From: Paenibacillus assamensis DSM 18201
GTDB lineage: Bacteria; Bacillota; Bacilli; Paenibacillales; Paenibacillaceae
Length of the DNA stretch: 64,000 nucleotides
Direction: 5' to 3'
Assembly (NCBI RefSeq): GCF_000422445.1
Contig: NZ_AULU01000003.1
Coordinates: forward strand, 617,596-681,595
A model generated the notes under the pieces. That model was given only the letters and a program-made list of their open reading frames with translations. It had not been told where the DNA came from and did not search any database. Both the position numbers and the translations under genes were made by a program. This document shows positions 1-8,690 of the stretch, in pieces. Position 1 is the stretch's first letter. Every line of letters starts with the position of its first letter.

Positions 1-615
1 CCCTTTCCTTATCCATAGCCATATGATTTAACTTCTTTATAGAGGTCCATGAACCAATCTTGGACATGACTACATTATCAGCCAATATGGGGAGTGAATG
101 ATTACCTCGCTGACGTTCCAACTTGCTTGTATCTGCACAAGCTGTTAACTCTTTCGCACAAGAAATCTCTGTTATGGAATCCACTTCTGAATCTAGCATT
201 TGATTGTGATCCGTAAAGGCGCCGATAATGAATTCATCATCGTGTGACAACTTATTTGAATAATAGCTTTGAAGCCCGTATAACTGCGTCATCACTTGTG
301 CACCGAGCATTGCATTTTCGAAGGGCCATTGTTGGAGCCGTCTAATCGTACGATGAAGTTCAGCTAGAAATTTTTCTGCATCGTCACTGCGTCCTTCATC
401 CTTATCCCTTCTATTACTAGTTGTCTCCGAATAAATGAGATCACTCCAGCTCACGCATTTATGAATATCCACTCCAATGCTAACTATCTTCGCGATATCA
501 TAATCCACAAGTCGCTGATCCCTATTTTCCATATGCATACGCTTTTGCTGAAGAGCCTGTATCAGATGAAAAATCGCAAACAATAACGAAACAGCCGATT
601 TCGTTCTTACTTGCA
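1..615 (-). CDS. Hypothetical protein, 5' part only (cut by window start)
   Basis: An open frame of about 205 codons runs from an ATG at 615 to the window edge without a stop, preceded by a good ribosome binding site (AGAGGTGAT). It begins MQVRTKSAVSLLFAIFHLIQ and contains a moderately hydrophobic N-terminus followed by a polar, mostly helical-looking region with no catalytic motif I recognise. It follows the gene at 632-1009 by only 16 bases on the same strand, so the two are probably co-transcribed. The function is unknown; the C-terminus lies outside the window. Confidence 0.7.
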
Positions 616-631
616 TTACGAATCACCTCTA

Positions 632-1009
632 CTAATAATCAAATCCGCGATCATCCTGATAAAAGTGTGCAATTTCTTCACTATCATCAGCAACAATTAT
701 CGATGTACAGGAAGAAGTACCGCTTTCATAAGGAATCAAAGGAAGGATCGCAGTCCATTTTTTACACAATTGCCATTCTGTCATGTAAACAGATTCAAGA
801 ACCTGAATAAGAGACTGATTAAATTGGATGATTTCCTTCGCAGTTGGATGACTAGGAAAATCTCGATTTCTTCCCACAAACGCTAGCACTTTATCTGTCT
901 CTATTTGCATGAAATTGGCTAGAACCTTTTCTTCAGAAACAAGCAATGCTAACAATTGAGCAACACTATGACTTTCGGCAGAAACATTGCCTTTGGATAA
1001 GGTCTTCAT
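632..1009 (-). CDS. Small hypothetical protein (125 aa)
   Basis: The ATG at 1009 has GGAGAAGGAG just upstream. The product is acidic, soluble-looking and without signal peptide or membrane segment; it holds two cysteines near the C-terminus (SGTSSCTS) and one mid-protein. I do not recognise a family. It is the first gene of a probable two-gene operon with the partial gene at 1-615 and diverges from khtT. The conserved spacing and strong ribosome binding site are the main reasons to call it real. Confidence 0.65.
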   Translation of the reverse strand: MKTLSKGNVSAESHSVAQLLALLVSEEKVLANFMQIETDKVLAFVGRNRDFPSHPTAKEIIQFNQSLIQVLESVYMTEWQLCKKWTAILPLIPYESGTSSCTSIIVADDSEEIAHFYQDDRGFDY

Positions 1010-1222
1010 CGCTCCTTCTCCCTTCGTTCTTACCTACTCTATTTATATGATTACGCAACTACCAAATATTACTTATCTGCTAGCAAATTTCTATGAAACT
1101 ACCCTTTTCGAACTCCTGTTTATCTGTTTCTACTAATAAATGCACTCTATCTCATCACTAAACCCATTTAAAGCATTGCAGACGAATTTTGATAGCCAGA
1201 TTGAATCCCCCTACATAAAAGG

Positions 1223-1265
1223 TTTATCTCACGTCTACAATAGGTTATAATGTTTATGTAAACAT
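1223..1265 (+). promoter_or_regulatory. Candidate khtT promoter with inverted repeat
   Basis: A perfect -10 hexamer TATAAT lies at 1246-1251, with a weak -35 (TTTATC) 17 bases upstream. Directly after it, 1250-1265 forms an inverted repeat (ATGTTTA, 2-base centre, TAAACAT) which could be an operator or start-site hairpin. The placement 30-45 bases before the khtT ribosome binding site fits, but the -35 match is poor. Confidence 0.4.
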
Positions 1266-1295
1266 CATTTTTTTCGACAGGAGGTTTAAATACGG

Positions 1296-1787
1296 GTGAA
1301 CATTAGAGAAACGGACCTACCAGGAATCGGCAGAAAGTACCAAATGGAATCTAGAAGTGGGGATAAGTTCGTTGTCATCATTCATGATGATGGGCGCCGC
1401 GAGTTGTATCATTTTGATTACGACGATCCAGATGAGAGCATTTCCATGGTTACGCTCGAAGATGAAGAAGCTCGCCAAATGGCAGCTATTATCGGGGGCA
1501 TGACGTACAAACCGAAAGCACTAGAGACAATTGAAGTTGCACTCGATGATTTGACAATTGAATGGTATCGCATCGAGCCTCAAGCGTCCTGCATCGGTAA
1601 AACAATCGGCGAGACTAATGTTCGTCAATCAACCGGGACGACGATCATCGCAGCTATCGAGAAAGAAACAAAACACATTAATCCTGGCCCTGAATACGTC
1701 TTCAAAGCTGACACAATGCTTGTTATCGCTGGGGAACGCAAGCAGATGAAAGCCCTTAAAGCTATGTTACAGAACGGGAGTCGGTAA
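1296..1787 (+). CDS. khtT: KhtT-like regulatory subunit of K+/H+ antiporter (TrkA-C domain)
   Basis: The product is a 163-aa cytosolic protein with a C-terminal RCK_C/TrkA-C fold (about residues 75-160, with the ending [15 protein letters not shown] typical of the family) and a short N-terminal domain. KhtT-type proteins gate the membrane subunit KhtU in response to nucleotide or pH signals. The start is GTG at 1296, chosen because a perfect AGGAGG lies at 1279-1284. The khtU gene follows after two bases, so the pair is translationally linked. No separate khtS gene is visible upstream. Confidence 0.85.
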   Translation: MNIRETDLPGIGRKYQMESRSGDKFVVIIHDDGRRELYHFDYDDPDESISMVTLEDEEARQMAAIIGGMTYKPKALETIEVALDDLTIEWYRIEPQASCIGKTIGETNVRQSTGTTIIAAIEKETKHINPGPEYVFKADTMLVIAGERKQMKALKAMLQNGSR

Positions 1788-1789
1788 TT

Positions 1790-3016
1790 ATGGATCACCT
1801 GGTTCTTGAAGTTGGACTAGCCATCATTCTCATTGCCCTAGCAGGTTTATTGGCAGCCAAAATTCGCTTCTCCGTCATTCCTTTCTATATTTTAGTCGGT
1901 ATGGCTGTAGGGCCTCACGCTCCACAACTCGGTGTGCTTGATTTCAGATTTATAGAAAGCGCAGAGACGATTCACTTTTTGGGACGATTAGGTGTTCTAT
2001 TTTTACTCTTCTATCTAGGATTAGAATTCTCTGTCGGACGATTGATCAAGTCAGGGAAATCGATTGCGGTCGGTGGTACGATCTACATTGCGATTAACTT
2101 TACACTTGGACTTGCCTTTGGCTTTCTTGCCGGCTTCCCATTTGCTGAAACCATGGTGTTGGCAGGAATTACGACCATATCGTCCAGTGCAATCGTAGCG
2201 AAAGTACTTGTAGATTTGAAACGGACAGCGAATCCAGAGACAGAAATGATACTCGGTATCATTATGTATGAGGATATTTTCCTTGCGGTATATCTCTCTG
2301 TTCTCTCTGGATTGGTTCTAAGCGATGAATCTTCCTTAGTGGGAGTACTGCTTTCTGCTTCATACGCACTTGGATTCATGCTACTATTCCTTGTAGCAGG
2401 CAGAAAAGCTGCACCGCTGTTGAACAAGCTATTGGATATTCGATCGAATGAGCTCTTTATCCTTCTTATTTTCGGATTGTTGTTCTTTGTCGCTGGATTA
2501 GGAGAAACCATTCATGTAGCTGAGGCGATTGGTGCATTGCTGTTCGGTCTTGTACTGGCAGAAACGACGCATATGAAGCGCATCGAGCACATGATTCTAC
2601 CGTTCCGTGATTTCTTCGGGGCATTGTTCTTCTTCAGCTTCGGACTAACGATTGAGCCTAGCACATTAGGTGGAGCAGTAGGACTGACGCTTGGTGCAGT
2701 AGCGCTTACGTTGTTCGGTAACTTCCTTGCAGGCATGCTTGCAGGTAAAAGTGCTGGATTGTCCAGAAAAGCTTCCGCTAATATTGGACTAACGATTGTA
2801 TCACGCGGTGAGTTCTCGATTATCGTTGCAAATATCGGTATTGCGGCTTCCCTAAGCCCTAAGATCCAACCATTTGCGGCCTTGTATGTACTGATCTTAG
2901 CCGTGCTTGGACCACTCCTAACGAAGGAATCCAAATTAATCTACAAAGGATTAAATGCGATTTTCCGCTGGGATAAGCCAAAAGCAGCTAAAGAACGAAG
3001 TACATCCAACCGTTAA
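1790..3016 (+). CDS. khtU: KhtU-like K+/H+ antiporter (CPA2 family)
   Basis: This 408-aa protein is almost entirely hydrophobic, with about 12 predicted membrane segments and the conserved CPA2 stretches (FLLFYLGLEFSVGRL; the TTISSSAIVAKVL region; a late SRGEFSIIVANIG segment). It should exchange K+ (or NH4+) for protons at the cytoplasmic membrane and help with pH and potassium homeostasis. It lacks the C-terminal RCK domain found in one-piece homologues; that function is supplied by the adjacent khtT product. A rho-independent terminator follows. Confidence 0.88.
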   Translation: MDHLVLEVGLAIILIALAGLLAAKIRFSVIPFYILVGMAVGPHAPQLGVLDFRFIESAETIHFLGRLGVLFLLFYLGLEFSVGRLIKSGKSIAVGGTIYIAINFTLGLAFGFLAGFPFAETMVLAGITTISSSAIVAKVLVDLKRTANPETEMILGIIMYEDIFLAVYLSVLSGLVLSDESSLVGVLLSASYALGFMLLFLVAGRKAAPLLNKLLDIRSNELFILLIFGLLFFVAGLGETIHVAEAIGALLFGLVLAETTHMKRIEHMILPFRDFFGALFFFSFGLTIEPSTLGGAVGLTLGAVALTLFGNFLAGMLAGKSAGLSRKASANIGLTIVSRGEFSIIVANIGIAASLSPKIQPFAALYVLILAVLGPLLTKESKLIYKGLNAIFRWDKPKAAKERSTSNR

Positions 3017-3039
3017 CGCAGTACCATAGGATAGACAGA

Positions 3040-3085
3040 GGGTGTCCCAAGGGCCATGTATAATGACTTTTGGGACACCCCCTTT
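3040..3085 (+). terminator. Rho-independent terminator of khtTU
   Basis: An 11-bp perfect stem (GGGTGTCCCAA at 3040-3050 with its complement at 3070-3080) is followed by CCTTTT. It sits between convergent genes; the T-run favours the plus strand. Confidence 0.8.
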
Positions 3086-3100
3086 TCATATTCATTATGG

Positions 3101-5014
3101 TTATTGATATATGCCTGTCACTTTGCCATTTGTAAATGTAATAATGCTAAGACTTGATCCGCTTCCGTATCCCCATGACTCCACCGTAATATTTCCGCCC
3201 GTAATATAAGAGGTGTTTCTTGGCTGTCCCCAAGACATGAGCACCTGCTCCTTGGTCATCCCTGTAGATACTTTTTCATTTTTGATTTTTTCCCATACTG
3301 ACTTCGACCATTTATAACGTTTATACGGATCATAGTTCAATAATTCAGTTTGATCCGTAAATAACCACGTTACTGCGCTAGCACTCATTGGATAGCTCGT
3401 AAGCGTTTTACCGTTAGCATGCTTGAACACGATCGTATAGAGCGTCCCGTCTGGAACGATGTCCGTCACGGTTAGTTTATTAAACCGCTCCCAACCTTGG
3501 AAATGATTAATCCAGTAGCTCTTCCCGATATATTTGGCCAAATCACCTTGTTTAGCACGCTTTTGGACCTTAGCTGTTTCATCAGACTGAACGATCATTT
3601 TCGCGGAACCGAATTTAACTGTAGCCTGCTTCCAATGATTGTCCCATGAAATATTCGCTTGCAGCATATGCTTCAACAGCTCCGCAGGGAACACTGTTGT
3701 ACCTCCAGCCGTTTGCACCACGCCTTTCATGGTATATGCCATCCCATCGACCGTCGCCAGTTTGCTTCCGGATTGCAGCTTGATTTTTTTGGAGCCTAGT
3801 TGAATATGATGTTCTTTCGTACTAGGAACGGAAGTTACTTTACCGCCGAGTGTCTGGAACACAGATTTCAGCGGAAGGTAGACAATACCGTCTTTTTGGA
3901 TCGCATGTTGCAAAGGCTCATCTAGACTGACCGATATTTTCGCTTGGCTGCTCAACCCATGAGCCGTTATTTTCACACTAGTTTCACCAACACCACGAGC
4001 TTTGAATTTATTGTCTGGTACCCTCTCGATCAGCTGTGGTTGATCGATAACAAGTTCATCCTTATTCGGATATCGCTTATGCGTATAACCATTTGTGTAC
4101 TGTTCTTCTACTGCAATTAAAAAGTGATCGCCTAACTTAGGCGTTGTTCTCGTAACGATCAGCTTAATACTTTTCATTTCAGGTACTTTCATTTTCTCTA
4201 TGCCCTCTTCACTAAAAACATTCCAAGAGCCATCTTTTTGCTGAAAGTAAACACTGCTTCCAGAATCAGGACTAGTCATCTTCACGATATCTTTGAGATT
4301 ATGAATTTGCTCCATTGCAAATTTATTTGTACGATCTGATACCCATACCGTGCCGTCTTTTTTCGTAATTAACAGTTGTTGGGGCTCAAACCATTGTACG
4401 TTGTCTGCATCCGTTGTGACAGTTACCGGTTCTTTTTGAAAAGGAGCATAATGCGTGACAGTTCCCTCTTTATCCACCACTATAGTGTCATAGTCGTTGA
4501 CATGTACGGATACCGCATTCGGTACATTTGCAATCAACTCAGGTTTACCCGACCCCTGTTTCTTATAGATATCACCACTGTTTGATAATGCAGCAAGCAC
4601 ATGCCCCCGTGCATCCAGCAGCCTAATGTTGGACAGCCCCGCAACTTCCTCGTCATGATTCCACACCGTACCGTCTTTCTTGAGCCAATAGCCATACTTG
4701 CTCAGTTGGGCAACTTCCTTCATATATGGAAGTTCTTTTGATTTCTCCAAATATCCCCAACTAACTACTTTCCCTCCAGCCGTTAACCCCCAGCCCCCCG
4801 TATCTGTTTCTTCTATGGAGACGAGATTAAACTGATTCCGTCGTGCACCGTCAAAATCATCTCTCCATAGGGACCCATTATCCAACAAAAATGTATCGCT
4901 ATCAATGACGGATACAATCTTCGGTTTACTTGCTGGCGAACTTGCCGAAACGATTCCTGCCGTGCAAAGCGTCAATAAAAGTGCAACGACAGATAGACTA
5001 AGCAATCTCTTCAT
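3101..5014 (-). CDS. Secreted protein: RCC1-like repeats, stalk domain, SmpA-like tail
   Basis: The 637-aa product begins with a clear signal peptide (MKRLLSLSVVALLLTLCTAG, cleavage near SAS-SP). Residues about 30-280 contain repeated TxxGxVxxW/DGTVW-type units resembling RCC1/beta-propeller blades. Residues about 365-470 match the copper amine oxidase N-terminal (stalk) domain (YLPLKSVFQTLGGKV, FPAELL), common in Paenibacillaceae surface proteins. The last 60 residues resemble SmpA/OmlA-type folds (STGMTKEQVLMSWGQP). It has no recognisable catalytic residues and is probably an extracytoplasmic binding or envelope protein. A ribosome binding site GGGGAGAT supports the start. The exact role is unknown. 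Confidence 0.75.
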   Translation of the reverse strand: MKRLLSLSVVALLLTLCTAGIVSASSPASKPKIVSVIDSDTFLLDNGSLWRDDFDGARRNQFNLVSIEETDTGGWGLTAGGKVVSWGYLEKSKELPYMKEVAQLSKYGYWLKKDGTVWNHDEEVAGLSNIRLLDARGHVLAALSNSGDIYKKQGSGKPELIANVPNAVSVHVNDYDTIVVDKEGTVTHYAPFQKEPVTVTTDADNVQWFEPQQLLITKKDGTVWVSDRTNKFAMEQIHNLKDIVKMTSPDSGSSVYFQQKDGSWNVFSEEGIEKMKVPEMKSIKLIVTRTTPKLGDHFLIAVEEQYTNGYTHKRYPNKDELVIDQPQLIERVPDNKFKARGVGETSVKITAHGLSSQAKISVSLDEPLQHAIQKDGIVYLPLKSVFQTLGGKVTSVPSTKEHHIQLGSKKIKLQSGSKLATVDGMAYTMKGVVQTAGGTTVFPAELLKHMLQANISWDNHWKQATVKFGSAKMIVQSDETAKVQKRAKQGDLAKYIGKSYWINHFQGWERFNKLTVTDIVPDGTLYTIVFKHANGKTLTSYPMSASAVTWLFTDQTELLNYDPYKRYKWSKSVWEKIKNEKVSTGMTKEQVLMSWGQPRNTSYITGGNITVESWGYGSGSSLSIITFTNGKVTGIYQ

Positions 5015-5104
5015 TTACAATCTCCCCTATTTGTTTGTAAATAGACAACTTCCAGATTATATCAGACGATGCCGAATACAAGTAGGATAATAATAGTAAA
5101 TAAA

Positions 5105-5130
5105 GAAAGGAGAGGTTAATTTCCTCTCCT
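5105..5130 (-). terminator. Rho-independent terminator of rarD
   Basis: A perfect 8-bp stem (AGGAGAGG at 5108-5115, CCTCTCCT at 5123-5130) is followed on the minus strand by a T-rich run. It lies about 35 bases after the rarD stop. Confidence 0.75.
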
Positions 5131-5163
5131 AATGAAGTGTCCTTTATGTGAACGAGTAAATAC

Positions 5164-6096
5164 CTACTTCTTATGAGCAGCGAGCTGCAGTTCATGCTTT
5201 CTTCGCAGCAGCATTTCTTTGGATCGAGAGTAGGTAAATAAAAGAAGGGCGAGCCAGATCATCATAAAAGCAAGCAGTTGTGGAGTGCTAAACGGTTCAT
5301 TAAATAGGAACAGCCCTAGTCCAAGCATAATCGTAGGTGCGATATATTGAAGAAAACCTACCAATGTAAACGATATACGCTTCGTTCCTGCTGCAAATAA
5401 CAGAAGGGGAACAGCCGTTACCGCTCCGGCGCCTATTAATAAGAACATCGTTGTTACATCTCTATCCCAGAACGTAGGCGAACTTTCAAAAGTAAATAGG
5501 AACACAAGCGCAAACGGCACCATGATGAGCGTCTCAATCGTTAATCCTGCCCAAGCACTAATTGGAACAGTCTTTTTCATAAGTCCATAGAAGCTAAAGG
5601 TAGCAGCTAATATTAAAGCAGCCCATGGGAAATATCCATAGTACACTACGAGCCCCAGCACACCTGCTCCTGCAATAGCTACAGACAACCACTCCAGCTT
5701 CTTCAAGCGCTCTTTCAAGAAAATAGTGGCGAGAAAGATGTTAAAGAGTGGGTTCATGTAATAGCCCAAACTTGCTTCAATAACCCGATCACTTTCTACG
5801 GCAAAAATATAAACGAGCCAATTCACACTAATTACGACAGCAGCAAGGATGATCCTGATCGCCTGCCTTTTATCGGCAAACACCTGCTGAATCTCCTCAC
5901 TTATGTCCCTTAGCTTACCAAGCAGCAGCAGAACGATGATCATAAACACCAAAGACCAAATAATGCGATGCGCTAACACTTCCCCCGCTGGAACGGAACC
6001 GATTGCCTTCCAATAAATAGGGAGAACTCCCCACAAGATGTAGGACACTACGGCTGCCAGCATACCTAAAGCATACGGGTTTTGTTTTGTTTCCAT
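5164..6096 (-). CDS. rarD: RarD-type EamA/DMT permease
   Basis: The 310-aa protein has about ten membrane segments in two EamA repeats and the family signature near the start (SYILWGVLPIYWKAI) plus AAVVISVNWLVYIFAV and VGFLQYIAPT. RarD homologues are annotated as chloramphenicol-sensitivity proteins, but the natural substrate is not established. The start has GGAGG upstream. It is monocistronic with its own terminator and diverges from the carboxypeptidase gene at 6435. Confidence 0.88.
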   Translation of the reverse strand: METKQNPYALGMLAAVVSYILWGVLPIYWKAIGSVPAGEVLAHRIIWSLVFMIIVLLLLGKLRDISEEIQQVFADKRQAIRIILAAVVISVNWLVYIFAVESDRVIEASLGYYMNPLFNIFLATIFLKERLKKLEWLSVAIAGAGVLGLVVYYGYFPWAALILAATFSFYGLMKKTVPISAWAGLTIETLIMVPFALVFLFTFESSPTFWDRDVTTMFLLIGAGAVTAVPLLLFAAGTKRISFTLVGFLQYIAPTIMLGLGLFLFNEPFSTPQLLAFMMIWLALLLFTYSRSKEMLLRRKHELQLAAHKK

Positions 6097-6434
6097 GCTA
6101 CGCCTCCACTCTATCCAATTATTATCTAATTTTGTATATTACTATATCAAAATTAGTATATTAAATGGTGGAGAAATTATATTTTTATACCAACTAAACA
6201 TGAAAAGACCTGCTCGTATAAACGCTAGCGGGTCTTCTATGCTTATGATCTGACAACTTATATAGTCTGACTCGGAGCATCCTTATTCACATCGAGCTCA
6301 CGGATGGATCTCATTTATGAAGAATACCGATTTTCATTTTACCGATACCCATTTAATAAAAACTTTATTTTTTCTTTCCTCCCATTTAAATATTTATGGT
6401 TAGACTGGATTTATACCATTACGGAGGTTAGAAA
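6097..6434. other. Divergent intergenic region with one hairpin
   Basis: The 338 bases between two divergent genes hold no coding frame. A hairpin lies at 6205-6214/6227-6236 (AAGACCTGCT pairing with AGCGGGTCTT, one mismatch). Since neither neighbour is transcribed towards it as a 3' end, it may be a leader or relic of a lost gene. Confidence 0.4.
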
Positions 6435-7295
6435 ATGAAACTTGTAAAAAAGGCAATTCCCTTTATCCTTATATTGCTCGTTCTATATATTGCTTTACCC
6501 TTCATTACCAAACCAGAGGTTAATGCCAAGGCTGCAATTCTCATGGAAGCTGAATCGGGAAAAATACTTTATAGCATAAATGAAAATACACCTCTTGCCC
6601 CAGCAAGTATGTCAAAAATCATGACAGAATACATCGTGTTGGAGCATATTTATAACGGTTCATTAAAATGGTCGGATACGGTTACGATTAATGCAACAAC
6701 GGTTGATAGTGATGGGGTTAAAATCAATGTAGAAATAGGTGATCGCCTATCGATTAAAGATCTGTTTTATGCGATGGTCGTTTCATCAGCGAATAATGCT
6801 GCGGTCGCACTAGCTGAACATATTGCAGGCAGTGAAGAACAATTCACTCAACTGATGAATGATAAGGCGAAGGAATTACAACTGTCGCCTCATACTTACT
6901 TTGTAAATGCAACTGGGCTTGCCAATGAGAACTATGAAGAATCCAGAATGACTGCGCTGGATGTTGCTATATTATCGCAGCAGCTACTTGAAACATTCCC
7001 AGATGTAGTCGCCATAACAAAGCTTGATTCTTACACGCTAGAATATGATGGTACCGTTGTAACAGCGACAAATAAAATGCTCGATCCCGTTCATCAAGAG
7101 CTATACTCTAAAAGCGTTGACGGCTTAAAGACAGGGTTTACGAATTTAGCAGGCTATAGCTTTGCCGGAACAGCTAAAGAAGGGGAGAAACGATTAATAA
7201 CGGTAGTTATGGGTACGGATAGCGATGCAAGGCGATTTGAGGAAACCAAGAAATTATTGTCCTTCGGGTTCAATAGCTTTCATATTCCTTTTTAA
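6435..7295 (+). CDS. D-alanyl-D-alanine carboxypeptidase (PBP5/DacF family, short form)
   Basis: The protein has an uncleaved-anchor or signal-like N-terminus and the three serine penicillin-binding motifs: SMSK (S-x-x-K), SAN (S-x-N) and KTG in DGLKTGFT. It should trim the terminal D-Ala from peptidoglycan stem peptides outside the membrane. At 286 aa it has only the peptidase domain and lacks the C-terminal beta-sandwich and amphipathic helix of full PBP5. Such short forms are often sporulation- or stress-related, but nothing here proves that. GGAGG precedes the ATG. Confidence 0.85.
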   Translation: MKLVKKAIPFILILLVLYIALPFITKPEVNAKAAILMEAESGKILYSINENTPLAPASMSKIMTEYIVLEHIYNGSLKWSDTVTINATTVDSDGVKINVEIGDRLSIKDLFYAMVVSSANNAAVALAEHIAGSEEQFTQLMNDKAKELQLSPHTYFVNATGLANENYEESRMTALDVAILSQQLLETFPDVVAITKLDSYTLEYDGTVVTATNKMLDPVHQELYSKSVDGLKTGFTNLAGYSFAGTAKEGEKRLITVVMGTDSDARRFEETKKLLSFGFNSFHIPF

Positions 7296-7373
7296 CGAAT
7301 ACTGACCTATATTCGTAGTTGCACTTTGTATTGCATCACGGTTAAACGGCTCACTAAATGATGAACAATGATC

Positions 7374-8387
7374 TCAAAAAATATTAAAATTCCATTCCTT
7401 AGCGATATGCTTCAATAGCATGCCTCCGGCTACGCTGTTGCCGTACTCATCAATCGCTGGGCCATAAATGCCAATTCCACATCCCGCAGGAAACGGAGAA
7501 TCTGGAGCACTTGCATGCGTGGGCACAGCTGCCATGATGCCGCCAGAAACACCGCTTTTCGCGGGCAAGCCGATAAATGCGGCGAATTTTCCAGAGGCGT
7601 TATACATACCGCATGTGACCATTAATGCTTTTGCCAACTTTGCAACTTCCTTCGGGAAGAGCTGCTCTTTACGAAACGGATGATAGCCGTCATGAGCCAG
7701 CACCAATCCAATCATAGCGATATCCTGCGTATGTACTTCAATGGAACATTCTTTTAAGTAAACCTCCAAAGCTTGCTCTACAGAGCTTTCAAGAAACCCT
7801 GTTCCCTTCAAATAATAAGCGAGCGAACGATTCCGATCGGCTGTCTGCCATTCGGACTGATACACTTCTTCATTAATACCGACGCGTCTCCCTACCATCT
7901 TCTCAATAAAAGCCAAGATGGAGTCTATTTTTTGCTGGGGCGACTTGCCGCCAAGTAAAGAGGAAACGGTAATCGCACCGGCATTAATCATCGGATTAAA
8001 CGGCTTGCCTGGCTTATGTACTTCTAAACGAACGATGGAATTAAAAGCATCTCCAGTCGGTTCTACATCTACTCGTTCCAATACATAGGCAGCCCCATGC
8101 TCCACACAAGCAGCTATGAAGCCAATCACTTTTGATACGCTTTGCAGTGTGAATAGGGATTCGCAATCTCCTGACTTTGCAAGTTTCCCATCTGGACCGA
8201 TTATCGTAACTCCTAGCTGCGAGGGATCGACTTGTGCCAAAGCTGGGATATAGGCTGCGCATCGTCCGTCCGAGGTATAGGGGCGATAGTGTTCCAGCCA
8301 TGTATGTAGAATCGAATCTGTTTCGTGCGGCGGCGCAGCAGCTTGTAGAGCTTGACCTAGCTGAATATTCTCGTTTGCCATAGACAT
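7374..8387 (-). CDS. glsA: Glutaminase
   Basis: The product is a serine-dependent beta-lactamase-fold glutaminase that converts glutamine to glutamate and ammonia. Visible motifs are the S-x-x-K nucleophile region (LQSVSKVIGF), NPMINAGAI, NRSLAYYLKG and the SGVSGGIMA loop. I place the start at the ATG at 8387 (MSMANEN) because the longer frame begins with TTG at 8408 and would place AGAGG-AAAAAGGGG inside the gene; the ATG at 8381 is equally possible. About 310-338 aa is normal for the family. The gene faces the carboxypeptidase gene at its 3' end and diverges from the nucleotidase gene. Confidence 0.9.
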   Translation of the reverse strand: MSMANENIQLGQALQAAAPPHETDSILHTWLEHYRPYTSDGRCAAYIPALAQVDPSQLGVTIIGPDGKLAKSGDCESLFTLQSVSKVIGFIAACVEHGAAYVLERVDVEPTGDAFNSIVRLEVHKPGKPFNPMINAGAITVSSLLGGKSPQQKIDSILAFIEKMVGRRVGINEEVYQSEWQTADRNRSLAYYLKGTGFLESSVEQALEVYLKECSIEVHTQDIAMIGLVLAHDGYHPFRKEQLFPKEVAKLAKALMVTCGMYNASGKFAAFIGLPAKSGVSGGIMAAVPTHASAPDSPFPAGCGIGIYGPAIDEYGNSVAGGMLLKHIAKEWNFNIF

Positions 8388-8690
8388 ATCCCCTTTTTCC
8401 TCTACCAATCTAAAATAAAAATGAGCATCAAATTGATTATCATCGTATTAGAAGTCCAATCAATTAGCAAGCATTTTGCATGCAAACTGTAAACACTGCG
8501 AACGTTAGTTAAGTAAACGCGATCTCTAGGGTTGATTTTACAAACTGCCTTATTTATTTTTACAAAATGACCTTTGTTCAATAATTGTGTTAAATTTTCC
8601 ACTGAACTCTATCTAAAACGTGATTCTAATGATAGAATGAACTCGGTTGAAATATTATCTATCACCTACTCATTAGGAGGAATATCCAGC

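Noticed and set aside
2083..2934. Two minus-strand frames of 140-142 codons inside khtU
   Set aside because: They are antisense shadows of a clear transporter gene, with Ser/Pro/Thr-rich shadow composition.
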